NCBI GenBank assembly: GCA_020829485.1
Contig: JAIVFU010000001.1
Location: 62,001-126,000 of the forward strand
Length of the DNA: 64,000 nucleotides
DNA from: Nostoc sp. CHAB 5834
Lineage (GTDB): Bacteria > Cyanobacteriota > Cyanobacteriia > Cyanobacteriales > Nostocaceae
Direction of reading: 5' to 3'
Position numbers and translations under genes: made by a program. A model generated the notes under the pieces. The model saw only the letters and a list, made by a program, of their open reading frames with translations. It ran no database searches and had not been told where the DNA came from. This document shows positions 27,666 to 36,164 of the stretch, in pieces. Each line of letters begins with the position of its first letter. Within the stretch, counting starts at the first letter, position 1.

Positions 27666-28193
27666 TTATTTTTGTTCAAGTGCAAACTTCAAATCTGTCA
27701 ACTTTAATTCTCCTCCGTCCGTTCGTAATATTAAATTAATCCCGAAAACACCATTAGTCGTATAGTTAGTTGGAAGTATTTGTTTGGTCAAATCAAACTT
27801 AATAGAACTTCCATATAACGGACTTTGATATAATACACGAGAAGGAGTTGGTTGATTGCCAATTAAAAGTGATGAGATAGCTACTCTTGCTGGTGCTTTC
27901 TTTACTTCACCTTTTAAAGCTGAAAACACGAGCCTAACGTCCTTTTGAGTATTAGAGGGACTAATTCTAATGATACATCTAGCCCTCTGCGATTGTCCGC
28001 TTACAGTTATCGGAGATACAAGTTTAAACTCATTTTTTTGCGGATCGAAATTTATCTTACATGCACCAGCAACAATAAGTCGTGGCTGGTTTTCTATTGA
28101 ACTAGCAACGCTAGATGAATTGGCATCATAACAAAATAAAGAAAACAAGCATGTTAATATGAAAAAATTCCGTGCATTACTTAATCTGAACAT
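27666..28193 (-). CDS. Secreted DUF4360-like protein (paralogue 1)
   Basis: The 175-residue protein has a signal peptide (about 1-28, ILTCLFSLFCYDANSS). The mature part contains GACKINFDP, then ARCIIRISPSNTQKDVRLVF and near the end GVFGINLILRTDGGELKLTD. The pair of cysteines and the RCI-I/L-RI and FGINL motifs are shared with the protein at 28960-29574, so these are diverged paralogues, resembling DUF4360-type secreted beta-sandwich proteins. GGAGAGGAG lies before ATG 28193. Its upstream region lacks the duplicated leader found for the other two secreted genes. Role unknown; an exported or surface location is expected. Confidence 0.7.
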   Translation of the reverse strand: MFRLSNARNFFILTCLFSLFCYDANSSSVASSIENQPRLIVAGACKINFDPQKNEFKLVSPITVSGQSQRARCIIRISPSNTQKDVRLVFSALKGEVKKAPARVAISSLLIGNQPTPSRVLYQSPLYGSSIKFDLTKQILPTNYTTNGVFGINLILRTDGGELKLTDLKFALEQK

Positions 28194-28351
28194 AATCTCC
28201 TCTCCATTAACAGCAATTTGGAATATTCAAAGGTTTATCAAACAGAATTCAGGAGTCAGAATTGAATTGGAGTCCGAGTGGCGGATAGCGCAGTGTTAGC
28301 AAGTCTGCGTCCCTTGCGCGTCTCGTAGAGAATATTCTGAATAAGTGGGTT

Positions 28352-28746
28352 TGTCAACTTAAGCTCAAACATTCAATTTACCGTCGTTTTAGATCCCCCA
28401 ACCTCCTTAAAAAGGGGGCAAAAGACTCTAGTCCCCCTTAAAAAGCTTACAAAGGTAGGTATTTTGTATTTGGTCATTTTTTGACTATTTCAGCCGATGC
28501 TTAAATCCTAAAACGACTAAACCACGTTAAACAGTTGAGAAAATTCTCAACTATTTTCGAGATTCCAAAAAACCTACCCTTGAAAGCCCTTAAAAAGGGG
28601 GGTTAGGGGGGATCTAAATCTAGGTGGTACATCGAAAAATTTTCACTCTTCTTATCAGACTAGGCTTTCACGTTAAGTTGACACCAATGAGCAATTCTGT
28701 GCCCTTACAACAGATGTGGTTCAAATACATGAAAACTGCTGTAAGA
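28352..28746. mobile_element. MITE-like element, second copy with extended right flank
   Basis: TGTCAACTTAA (28352-28362) is the complement of TTAAGTTGACA (28673-28683). The right end 28673-28746 matches 16829-16903 over about 74 bases, including the full 22-bp arm and the conserved GAAAACTGCTGTAAG. The interior differs from the 16.6-kb copy but also carries inverted CCCCCTT/AAGGGGG runs. Confidence 0.7.
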
Positions 28747-28750
28747 AATA

Positions 28751-28875
28751 CCGCAGGTTGTTAAACAATATCTAGAACAAGCTGATTCGATAAACTGAAT
28801 CATTAGCACTGCTAATGATTTTTTGTGCCAGATTATTTTCTCAACAATATCATTACTGGAGCTTTCAACCTGCGG
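28751..28875. repeat. 125-bp inverted-repeat segment
   Basis: CCGCAGGTTG at 28751-28760 is mirrored by CAACCTGCGG at 28866-28875. Between them lies the terminator-like hairpin at 28798-28825. No ORF of note. Confidence 0.55.
28798..28825 (+). terminator. Terminator-like hairpin
   Basis: AATCATTAGCA and TGCTAATGATT form a tight stem followed by TTTTT on the plus strand. No plus-strand gene precedes it, so it may be a relic or part of the surrounding repeat. Confidence 0.5.
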
Positions 28876-28959
28876 TGTGTGAGATTAAAGATTAGTCAAA
28901 CAACAAAGTTTTCTACTAATATTATCATTATCTTCTTTAATCTCACAAAAATAAGCAAA

Positions 28960-29574
28960 TTAGCAACGAACTATCGGGAAATAACATATCACATTCCCAT
29001 CCCCAGCATTGAGATCGGATGAATCAACAATAATAGAACTTCCTGGTGAGGATTGTGCAATCAGATTAATACCGAATTGTCCTTCTCCACCACATGAATT
29101 AGATATAAAATCAATTTCATCGTCCTGCTGAAAAAGAAGCTCGCTAGATGTAAACGAGGTAGATTTAGGGACAGTCGTAAAGACACCAAGAGCACCACCA
29201 GCAAAGTTAAAGCTTCGGCTTAAACTTGTACCTTTACTCCCTGAATTAACATCAGTACTTCCTAAGTACCGTACCTGTAACTTTTGAGCGCGGTAACCAC
29301 TGGGAATAGTAGCATTAATACGTAAAATACACCTTTTACGCTCACCTTCCTTTGCAGTCATGGTGGTCTCATCCAAGACGATCGCTAAAGTTCTACCGTC
29401 ACCTCCAGCAAGCTGTTCTAGAACAGTACATCCACCCACTGCTGTTGCCTTTCCAAAAATAATACTAGGCGTTTCTTGAGCCAAAGCCTTGCTCGCAATA
29501 ACGTTCATTCCAAGAATTGTCGATATAGACAGTAATACACCAAATTGTTTAAAGTTCATGTGGATTTTACTCAT
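28960..29574 (-). CDS. Secreted DUF4360-like protein (paralogue 2)
   Basis: The 204-residue protein has a signal peptide (about 1-32, ending SKALAQ). The mature domain carries GGCTVLEQL, GERKRCILRINATIPSGYRAQKLQVRYLG (cysteine in RCILRI), a second part with SNSCGGEGQFGINLIAQSS, and a terminal cysteine. These features resemble DUF4360-type secreted proteins, and the RCI-I/L-RI and FGINL blocks match the neighbour at 27666-28193. AGGAG six bases before ATG 29574 fixes the start. The long upstream leader with a 15-bp hairpin is homologous to that of the gene at 25486-26739, although the proteins are unrelated. Likely periplasmic or external. Confidence 0.75.
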   Translation of the reverse strand: MSKIHMNFKQFGVLLSISTILGMNVIASKALAQETPSIIFGKATAVGGCTVLEQLAGGDGRTLAIVLDETTMTAKEGERKRCILRINATIPSGYRAQKLQVRYLGSTDVNSGSKGTSLSRSFNFAGGALGVFTTVPKSTSFTSSELLFQQDDEIDFISNSCGGEGQFGINLIAQSSPGSSIIVDSSDLNAGDGNVICYFPIVRC

Positions 29575-29967
29575 GTTATTCTCCTGAAAAACAAAGACAA
29601 GAAAATACCAAGCTCCAAAGATACCAAATAATTTTTGTATTTGGTATCTTTGTTGCTTTTTATCTTTCTATATCTATATATAATATAACCGGTAAATTTA
29701 AGGTTGAATTATTCCAAAGTTAAATTTTACAATACTTGCGTTCTTGGATTTAAATTTCATTGACGGATATTAGACTTAAGTAGAAACTATATTGTCTAGG
29801 ATGTAGATGGGTGTTACTTTTTTCTGGAATTCGGTAATGACCAAACTAGAAGATCAAGCGTTTACTAAACTTAATAATAAGCTGGAACTGGGAAACCTTT
29901 AACAGCAAAATAATCGCTATTTAATTACTCTGAAAAAATAAAAATAAGAGCAAATTTTTCAACTTTA
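29575..29967 (-). promoter_or_regulatory. Duplicated leader region, copy B, with 15-bp hairpin
   Basis: Homologous to 26740-27139. The hairpin arms CAAAGATACCAAATA and TATTTGGTATCTTTG (about 29614-29651) are perfectly complementary and fall about 45-80 bases before the start codon, so the RNA should fold. Candidate minus-10 sequence TATATT/TATAATA-like lies just upstream of the hairpin on the minus strand. The hairpin could protect the mRNA or bind a regulator; this is inference. Confidence 0.75.
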
Positions 29968-30075
29968 GATGTAGCGAGACTTTGAACGTTAATTTTCTAA
30001 AAAAATGGCTGAAATTAAGGTTTTTGGTAAAATTATTATGCTGTAAGCATTCTAGATTACTCTCTCGCAAAAGTG

Positions 30076-30156
30076 ATGAAAGAGGGATATTTGGAGAAGA
30101 ACATTCAACGGCTATTCAAAAGGTTGGAAGACTTTGAAAGCGAGGAAGGTGAATAA
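30076..30156 (+). pseudogene. Short ORF upstream of hicB remnant, unknown
   Basis: ATG 30076 opens 26 codons (KEGYLEKNIQRLFKRLEDFE) ending four bases before the ATG of the hicB remnant. Position suggests the tail of a partner gene, but it does not clearly resemble HicA. It may be a fragment only. Confidence 0.3.
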
Positions 30157-30159
30157 TAA

Positions 30160-30393
30160 ATGAGCTATCACTACAGCATAGTGATTCAATGGTCAAAGGA
30201 CGATCAACTCTTCCTAGTGCATTTACCTGAGTTCCTGTGGTAGGAGTTTCATCCACATGGCAAAACCTACGAAGAAGCCCCTAAAAATGGGTAAGAAGTA
30301 ATTGAGGCGTTTGTTGAGATGCTTTAAGAAGAGGGAAAGCCACTACCAGAACCCAGAATGCTTCCTAAACGACGATTATTACAGGTTGTCTAA
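30160..30393 (+). pseudogene. HicB-family antitoxin with three in-frame stops
   Basis: The 78-codon frame reads MSYHYSIVIQWSKDDQLFLV then HLPEF, later HGKTYEEA, NG, EVIEAFVEML, EEGKPLPEP, the HicB partial RNase-H-like fold in the right order. Stops occur at TAG 30241, TAA 30292 and TAA 30325, yet the frame is maintained from start to end, and a few residues are missing after LPEF. HicB neutralises the HicA mRNA interferase; no hicA is recognisable here. The gene is dead unless the stops are read through. Confidence 0.82.
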
Positions 30394-31052
30394 TCAATTG
30401 TCAAATTATACAGTTTGTCTAGTGGCGATCGCGTAGCGTGCTTAATTGCGATCGCTATTGACTTAAGTGGAAATTATTTTGTTAAGCGATCGCACATCCA
30501 GGGCAAATAGCAATATCTGACGATAAAGCGAGGAAGGGTATACAGTTGTGCAATTCTTTAGATAAATGCCATCGCTCACCTGATCTTCCTATATCAACTA
30601 ATTATGGGGTTATCTGATTGCCAAACTTTTATATGCACTAAATTTTAAATTTGTCAATATCTACTGTCTACAGCTAAAGTCTAATGTTAGAATCAAGTCT
30701 TCAGCTAAACTAGATACTATACAAACCATTGCTAATTACTAGTATAATATGGCGGAAGTTTGCCTACCTTTAACAAGGGGCAAAATCCTCTTGTTAGTCT
30801 GGTTAATTGCGATGATACTTGGATTTATGCCGTGCTTTACTAGTTGCTATATCTTTCTCGAAGGAAATCTGGTCAAATAGTAGAGATAATTGACGACTCT
30901 AGCGCGTCTGTCAAGTCAACTAATACTACAAAATTGGCTTAAAACTTTAAGGATTGTGACACTTAGTTCGTCTGATTGCCCATAATAATAAAAGTAACCC
31001 TTCAGCAATTTACTGTTGTACTCTATTAGTAATTCATAACTATATTTTAACT
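30394..31052. other. Intergenic region with dispersed repeat
   Basis: No gene seen. A segment at 30738-30780 (TGGCGGAAGTTTGCCTAC core) matches the complement of 49345-49387. Several HIP1 sites are present, and the promoter of the DUF2301 gene must lie near the right end. Confidence 0.55.
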
Positions 31053-31709
31053 ATGACAACGCAAACACTACCTCCACCAGAAGTTTATCAAGGTCAGTTT
31101 GGGGAATTTACAATTACTCAGAGCGATCGCACTGGCGTAATTATCTACCGCGCTGGGTTAATGGTAGCAGCACTGAGCTTTGCCATAGGCAGTGCTTTGG
31201 TTTTGCCCAACAATAACCCGACTATTTTTACCGCACTTACACCTCTATATACTTGTTTTAGTGTCGCTCTAGGTGTAAGTTTATTTACCATTCACATCTA
31301 TATGGCATCACTGCACCGAATATTGCAAATTTTTTGGGCGATCGGTAGTATAGCATCAGTGATTCTGGCAATCTCTAGTAGTGAACCTTTAGCTCTCACT
31401 ATTTACAATCAACCTCTTACCTTATTTGGAGTTGGTTTTATCTTCGTTGCTTTGACAGGTATTTATTTTAAAGAGGCTTTTTGCTTCAATCGCCTGGAAA
31501 CCAAAGTATTAACCCTAATAGTACCGCTACTATTGTTAGGACATTTGGTGGGAATTTTACCAATTCAGGCAGAAAGTGTTTTATTAGGAATTTGGGCAAC
31601 GTTGTTTTTGGTATTTGCCCTGCGAAAGACAGTGCAAGCAATTCCTGCTGATATCGGAGATAAATCTGTATTTACTTACTTGAAAGAACAACGTTTAGCT
31701 AAGGTTTAA
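31053..31709 (+). CDS. DUF2301-family multi-pass membrane protein
   Basis: A 218-residue integral membrane protein with a short cytoplasmic N-terminus (YQGQFGEFTITQSDRTGVIIYR) and about six or seven hydrophobic helices from residue 32 onward, ending in a charged tail (DKSVFTYLKEQRLAKV). I recognise the cyanobacterial DUF2301 (COG5413) family from the N-terminal block and FYGVGFIFVALTGIYFKEAFCFNRLE-like segment. No biochemical function is established. Its stop TAA overlaps the ATG of the next gene (TAATG at 31707-31711), so the two are translationally coupled. Confidence 0.8.
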   Translation: MTTQTLPPPEVYQGQFGEFTITQSDRTGVIIYRAGLMVAALSFAIGSALVLPNNNPTIFTALTPLYTCFSVALGVSLFTIHIYMASLHRILQIFWAIGSIASVILAISSSEPLALTIYNQPLTLFGVGFIFVALTGIYFKEAFCFNRLETKVLTLIVPLLLLGHLVGILPIQAESVLLGIWATLFLVFALRKTVQAIPADIGDKSVFTYLKEQRLAKV

Positions 31710-32398
31710 TGCAGACAAAAAATCGTCGGTGTCGAATATTTCCAAAAATCAAACTAATAAAACGCCAAGAAATGTGGACACTTACGGCTCAGGGGTGGGC
31801 GATTGCAATCGCTTCGATTGCTTATTTAATATTTTTCACTATTACTCATGTACACTCATTTCTCGCCGTGACTTCCCCTATAAAATCAGCAGAAGTATTG
31901 GTTGTTGAAGGATGGCTGCCAGATTATGCCATACAACAAGCTTTGACTGAATTTAAAAACGGTTCTTATAGTCTAGTAATTACCACGGGAGGCTCAATAG
32001 AAAAAGGAATTTATCTTACCGAATACAAGAACTTTGCAGAAGTGTCAGCCGCCACCTTAAAGAAACTCGGTTTAGAATCAGAGAAGGTGGTAGCTGTTCC
32101 AACACCTCTGGTAATCAAGGATCGTAGTTATGCATCTGCTGCCGAATTTAATCGCTGGCTATCCGATTCCAATTTAAAGCTACAATCAATTAATGTTTTT
32201 TCCTTGGACGTTCACACCCGTAGAAGTTGGTTGCTGTTCAAAAAACTACTTAGCCCTAACATCAAAGTTGGTGCGATCGCTGCCAAAACACAAGATTATG
32301 ATCCAAACAAATGGTGGGATTATAGCCAAGGTGTACGGACAATTATTGATGAAGGCATAGCTTATATTTATGCGCGGTTTTTGAATTGGAAATCCTAA
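31709..32398 (+). CDS. DUF218 / ElyC-SanA-YdcF-like membrane protein
   Basis: The 229-residue product has one membrane helix (about 29-50) and an exported DUF218 domain: SAEVLVVEGWLPDYAIQQAL, SLVITTGGSIEKG, ASAAEFNRWLSD, and VFSLDVHTRRSWLLFKKLL. The family includes ElyC and SanA, which affect envelope integrity and undecaprenyl-linked precursor handling in enterobacteria. The start overlaps the stop of DUF2301. The GGS and H/TRRS motifs are where the family's conserved site lies. A role in cell-envelope maintenance together with DUF2301 is inference from coupling. Confidence 0.82.
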   Translation: MQTKNRRCRIFPKIKLIKRQEMWTLTAQGWAIAIASIAYLIFFTITHVHSFLAVTSPIKSAEVLVVEGWLPDYAIQQALTEFKNGSYSLVITTGGSIEKGIYLTEYKNFAEVSAATLKKLGLESEKVVAVPTPLVIKDRSYASAAEFNRWLSDSNLKLQSINVFSLDVHTRRSWLLFKKLLSPNIKVGAIAAKTQDYDPNKWWDYSQGVRTIIDEGIAYIYARFLNWKS

Positions 32399-32399
32399 A

Positions 32400-32455
32400 G
32401 TTGATAATTCGTCATTCGTAATTTTGAGTTATGAATTACGAATTATATTAGATAA
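32400..32455. repeat. AT-rich inverted repeat between convergent genes
   Basis: TAATTCGTCATTCGTAATT and AATTACGAATTA face each other around GAGTTATG. It is a dispersed Nostoc-type repeat and may terminate both convergent transcripts. Confidence 0.6.
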
Positions 32456-32510
32456 GACCTAATTTTGGTGGGGTGCTTTTACTACAGGCAATTAGACGAC
32501 ATCATTCATA

Positions 32511-33650
32511 TTACTTTTTCAGGATTTGTAATAATGCTTGTCGATAGATTTTGAGACCTTCGGCGTTCAGATGATCACCATCGCTCGTCAAATTCTCTTT
32601 AAGAACATTATTCTCATACAATGGTGCTACTCCTGCTGCTGCAACTGGCACTTTTTCTATTTCAGCAACTTGATTAATCAAAGTATTAATTTGTTCAACT
32701 CTAGAAAGTGGGGCTGCTATAGTTGGATCTGAGCTTGCTGCAACTGTTGAATAAAAAGCCGGAATCAGAAAAACCTCTTTATTTCCCATTGTCCGAATAA
32801 GTGCGATCGCCTCTTGCAGATTTTTGCTAAACAACTCATCACTAATTCCATACCAAGCATCATTTCCACCTATAGCAATAATAGCTTTTTCGCATTTCAC
32901 CTTAGTAGGAATTAAACTTTTCAGTTGTTCCAGTAATGAGATTGTACTCAAGCCATTTAAGGCAAAATTAAAAGTATTATTCCCAAGAGTATTACCAAGT
33001 CCAGCCGAAATAGAATCGCCAAATAAGCAACCTGAGAATTGTTTATCTTGAGCGGCAAGTATTTGATATTGCAGTGCAATTTTTCCTAAGGAGGAAGAAC
33101 TCACATTGTCCTTTGGTGGTGCATCAGCAGAACTAGAAGAGGAATTTGCCATACCGACTAGCTTAGAGATTTTTGACACATCAACAACTAGTTGATTACT
33201 GGGATAGGCTGCTAGAAAGCTGACTAATCCTAGACCTTCTGGTGATTTTGCTCCTATGATAATGGCAGATCGTAGGGCTTGTATACTGGCTTGATCGCGA
33301 CGGGCGATCGCTTGGGATGCAAAAGATAAAATTTGCTTGCCCATTGCTGAGTTTATCAGCTTATCTAAAGCCACAATATCAAGAGACATTTTTACTTGAA
33401 GGGCATCTTGGAACTTCTGTTTCTCCTTCGCGCTGAGGTAATCTAGGAAAGATTGCAGATCGGCAGAAGCCTTTTGATTTTCGGCATAGTTGCGTATATC
33501 TGCCACAGGGATCGATTGCTCAAATAATCCGTATCTGACAGTAACTTTCTCAGCCGCCAAACTAGGCAATAAACCAAGTCCACTGTGCAACAGTAAAAAT
33601 ATTAAGCACCCAGATAGGCTTATTAAAAGACGATAGAAATATTTCATCAC
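32511..33650 (-). CDS. Secreted SGNH/GDSL hydrolase with N-terminal DUF1400-like domain
   Basis: The 379-residue protein has a signal peptide (about 1-33, LPSLAAE). The first 165 residues (EKVTVRYGLFEQSIPVADIRNYAEN; LSAKEKQKFQDALQ) match the N-terminal module found on cyanobacterial alpha/beta hydrolases (DUF1400). Here it is followed, after a Ser-rich linker (about 169-187), by an SGNH hydrolase: GDS at 211-213 with nucleophile S213, GGNDAW (block III), and DGDHLN near 362 with the catalytic Asp/His. It would deacylate an ester substrate, such as a polysaccharide acetyl group or lipid, outside the cytoplasm. The pairing of DUF1400 with SGNH rather than alpha/beta hydrolase is notable. Confidence 0.82.
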   Translation of the reverse strand: MMKYFYRLLISLSGCLIFLLLHSGLGLLPSLAAEKVTVRYGLFEQSIPVADIRNYAENQKASADLQSFLDYLSAKEKQKFQDALQVKMSLDIVALDKLINSAMGKQILSFASQAIARRDQASIQALRSAIIIGAKSPEGLGLVSFLAAYPSNQLVVDVSKISKLVGMANSSSSSADAPPKDNVSSSSLGKIALQYQILAAQDKQFSGCLFGDSISAGLGNTLGNNTFNFALNGLSTISLLEQLKSLIPTKVKCEKAIIAIGGNDAWYGISDELFSKNLQEAIALIRTMGNKEVFLIPAFYSTVAASSDPTIAAPLSRVEQINTLINQVAEIEKVPVAAAGVAPLYENNVLKENLTSDGDHLNAEGLKIYRQALLQILKK

Positions 33651-33662
33651 AGAAGATCAGAA

Positions 33663-33790
33663 GATAGATAGTCAATAGTTAATAGTCAAGAGTCAAGAGT
33701 CAAAAGTCAAGGGGTTAGTCATTAGTCATTAGTCATTAGTCATTAGTCATTAGTCATTAGTCATTAGTCATTAGTCATTAGTCATTAGTC
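33663..33790. repeat. Long STRR, TAGTCAT heptamer
   Basis: Degenerate AGTCAAT/GAGTCAA units pass into about eleven nearly perfect TCATTAG units at 33716-33790, the longest heptamer run in the window, between divergent genes. Confidence 0.9.
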
Positions 33791-33906
33791 AAGAGTTACT
33801 CTCCCCTGCCTCCAGCAAGAACTGCCCCCTGCTTCCCCCACTCCCCCTTAATATCAACATCCAACCCCAATTTGGGAATACTTAATCCAGTAGTGAGGAT
33901 GAAACC

Positions 33907-35022
33907 GTGGTAGAAGAAAGTGCATATTGGCTAGCTTGGGCGCAAATTTCGGGAATTGGGCCGGTATTACTGCGGCGGCTGCAACAGCATTTTGGCACGT
34001 TGGCAACAGCTTGGAACGCTACCAAGGTACAGTTGGGAGAAGTAGAAGGTTTTGGTTTTCAGACACTAGAAAAAGTAGTACAACAGCGATCGCGTTTGCA
34101 CCCAGAACAACTATTCACCAAGCACCAGCAGGAAAATTCCCATTTCTGGACACCAGCAGATGCAGATTATCCCCGCTTACTGTTAGAAACTCCGAGTCCA
34201 CCGCCGATTTTATACTATCGCGGTGAAGTCGAACTCCAAGAAAATCTCGGACAAAAACCGATGGTTGGAATTGTCGGAACCCGCCAACCCTCAGAATACG
34301 GTATCCGTTGGACTCGCCAAATTAGTACAGCTTTGGCTAAAAATGGCTTTACAGTTGTTTCTGGTATGGCAGAGGGAATTGACACAGAAAGCCACATCGC
34401 CGCGATGAAAGCAGGTGGACGCACGATCGCAGTTTTGGGAACTGGTGTAGATGTCATCTATCCACATAAAAATCGGGATTTGTACAAGCAGATTTTGACG
34501 ACTGGGTTAGTCGTGAGTGAGTACCCCACGAAAACCCCACCCGATCGCACTCACTTTCCCCGTCGTAACCGGATTATTGCAGGTTTAAGCCGCGCCATCC
34601 TCGTAATGGAAGCGCCGATAAAATCTGGTGCTTTAATTACTGCTACCTACGCAAATGAATTTGGTAGAGATGTCTATGCACTGCCTGGTAGAGTAGATGA
34701 TTACCCATCCCAAGGTTGCCTAAAGTTACTGAATCAAGGAGCTTCTTTCATTCTCAAAGAATTGGATGAACTGTTAACAATGCTGGGAGCAATACCACAA
34801 ATTGATGGAGTCGAGGTTTCCACAGCACCAGAACAGTTAATGCCAACTTTATCGCCAGAATTGCAAACAGTAATGGATGCGTTGGCAAGTGAAGCTTTAC
34901 CCTTCGATTTTATTGTCCAACAAACTGGCATGGCTGCTGGTTCAATTTCCAGTGCGTTGTTACAGTTGGAACTTATGGGTTTCGTTTCGCAATTACCAGG
35001 AATGCGGTATCAAAAAAGTTAA
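33907..35022 (+). CDS. dprA: DNA-processing protein DprA (Smf)
   Basis: The 371-residue protein has an N-terminal helix-hairpin-helix-like part (YWLAWAQISGIGPVLLRRL), the Rossmann-like core with VGIVGTRQPSEYG, VVSGMAEGIDTESHIAAM, GGRTIAVLGTGVDVIYPHKN, FPRRNRIIAGLSRAILVMEAPIKSGAL, and a C-terminal winged-helix (DFIVQQTGMAAGSISSALLQLELMG). DprA loads RecA on incoming single-stranded DNA during natural transformation. The start is GTG 33907 with GAGGAT upstream. It is followed after 206 bases by a restriction-modification pair on the same strand; whether that is functional is unknown. Confidence 0.95.
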   Translation: MVEESAYWLAWAQISGIGPVLLRRLQQHFGTLATAWNATKVQLGEVEGFGFQTLEKVVQQRSRLHPEQLFTKHQQENSHFWTPADADYPRLLLETPSPPPILYYRGEVELQENLGQKPMVGIVGTRQPSEYGIRWTRQISTALAKNGFTVVSGMAEGIDTESHIAAMKAGGRTIAVLGTGVDVIYPHKNRDLYKQILTTGLVVSEYPTKTPPDRTHFPRRNRIIAGLSRAILVMEAPIKSGALITATYANEFGRDVYALPGRVDDYPSQGCLKLLNQGASFILKELDELLTMLGAIPQIDGVEVSTAPEQLMPTLSPELQTVMDALASEALPFDFIVQQTGMAAGSISSALLQLELMGFVSQLPGMRYQKS

Positions 35023-35228
35023 GAGTTAAAAGATACAGCAGAATTCAGAATTTAGGAGTAAAACACGCTTTATACCTGGGTAACAGACTTAGCTTGTGTA
35101 CCTCACCAATTTGAAATCTGGTGTAATAGTATAGTTGAGCTTTTTAACTTTGTTTTTAGCAATTTCACTAACAGATTTATGGGAATATAAAAATACAATT
35201 TTTATATAAAAACAAACTACTTAAAATC

Positions 35229-36164
35229 ATGAATCAATGGGCTTTTGAATACCAAGTAGAAAATATAGGTAAATCTGTTATTTTGCACGCAGACTGTTTC
35301 GAGTGGCTGAGTAGAATACCAGAAAATAGCATTCATGCAGTAGTTACAGATCCACCTTACGGGGTAAAAGAATATGATTTTGACCAGTTGCTAAAAAGAG
35401 CAAATGGAAATGGAGGTATTTGGAGAATTCCACCATCATTTGATGGACATCAACGCGCACCTCTACCACGATTTACAGCACTTAGTACCAAAGAACGTCT
35501 AGTTTTAAAAAATTTCTTTGTAGAATGGGCAAAACTAGTAGTACGTGTACTTCGCCCTGGTGGTCATGTTTTGATTGCAAGTAATGCATTTCTTTCCCAG
35601 TTAGTTTTCTCTGCTTTAGTTGAGGGCGGTTTAGAGTTTCGTGGAGAATTGATTCGCCTGGTGAGAACACTTCGTGGTGGCGATCGCCCAAAAAATGCCG
35701 AAGATGAATTTCCTCATGTGTCTTCCATGCTCAGAGGATGTTATGAGCCGTGGGGTATTTTACGAAAGCCGATACCAGTAGGAATGAAACTCAGTGAATG
35801 TTTGCGAGAATTTCAAACTGGAGGGTTAAGACGCAACAGAGATGGTACACCTTTGGGTGATGTTATTGCCAGTGAAAGGACACCTCAGAAGGAACGAGCT
35901 ATTGCAAATCACCCAAGTTTGAAACCACAGTCTTTTTTACGTCAGGTAGTTTATGCTGCACTGCCTTTAGGTGAAGGTATAATTGCTGATACTTTTATGG
36001 GTTCTGGTTCGACAGTTGCAGCGGCGGAAGCTGTTGGTGTTTGCTGCATTGGTATTGAGCGTAATTTAGATTATTACGAGATGAGTTGCACTGCTATTCC
36101 CAACTTGATAACTTTAGAAATCCCTTCCCAAAATATTACAGACTTGCAATTAACGCTATGGTAG
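35229..36164 (+). CDS. Site-specific DNA methyltransferase (beta class)
   Basis: The 311-residue enzyme has catalytic motif IV DPPYG at 41-45, followed by a target-recognition stretch (about 50-190), and ends with the AdoMet-binding motif I ADTFMGSGST (F256-M-G-S-G). The order IV then I marks the beta class; DPPY suggests N6-adenine, though N4-cytosine enzymes also exist in this class. It would protect the host recognition site from the convergent nuclease at 36156-36800, with which it overlaps tail to tail by 9 bases. The specificity cannot be read from sequence. The N-terminal residues before the TRD (YQVENIGKSVILHADCFEWL) are typical. Confidence 0.9.
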   Translation: MNQWAFEYQVENIGKSVILHADCFEWLSRIPENSIHAVVTDPPYGVKEYDFDQLLKRANGNGGIWRIPPSFDGHQRAPLPRFTALSTKERLVLKNFFVEWAKLVVRVLRPGGHVLIASNAFLSQLVFSALVEGGLEFRGELIRLVRTLRGGDRPKNAEDEFPHVSSMLRGCYEPWGILRKPIPVGMKLSECLREFQTGGLRRNRDGTPLGDVIASERTPQKERAIANHPSLKPQSFLRQVVYAALPLGEGIIADTFMGSGSTVAAAEAVGVCCIGIERNLDYYEMSCTAIPNLITLEIPSQNITDLQLTLW

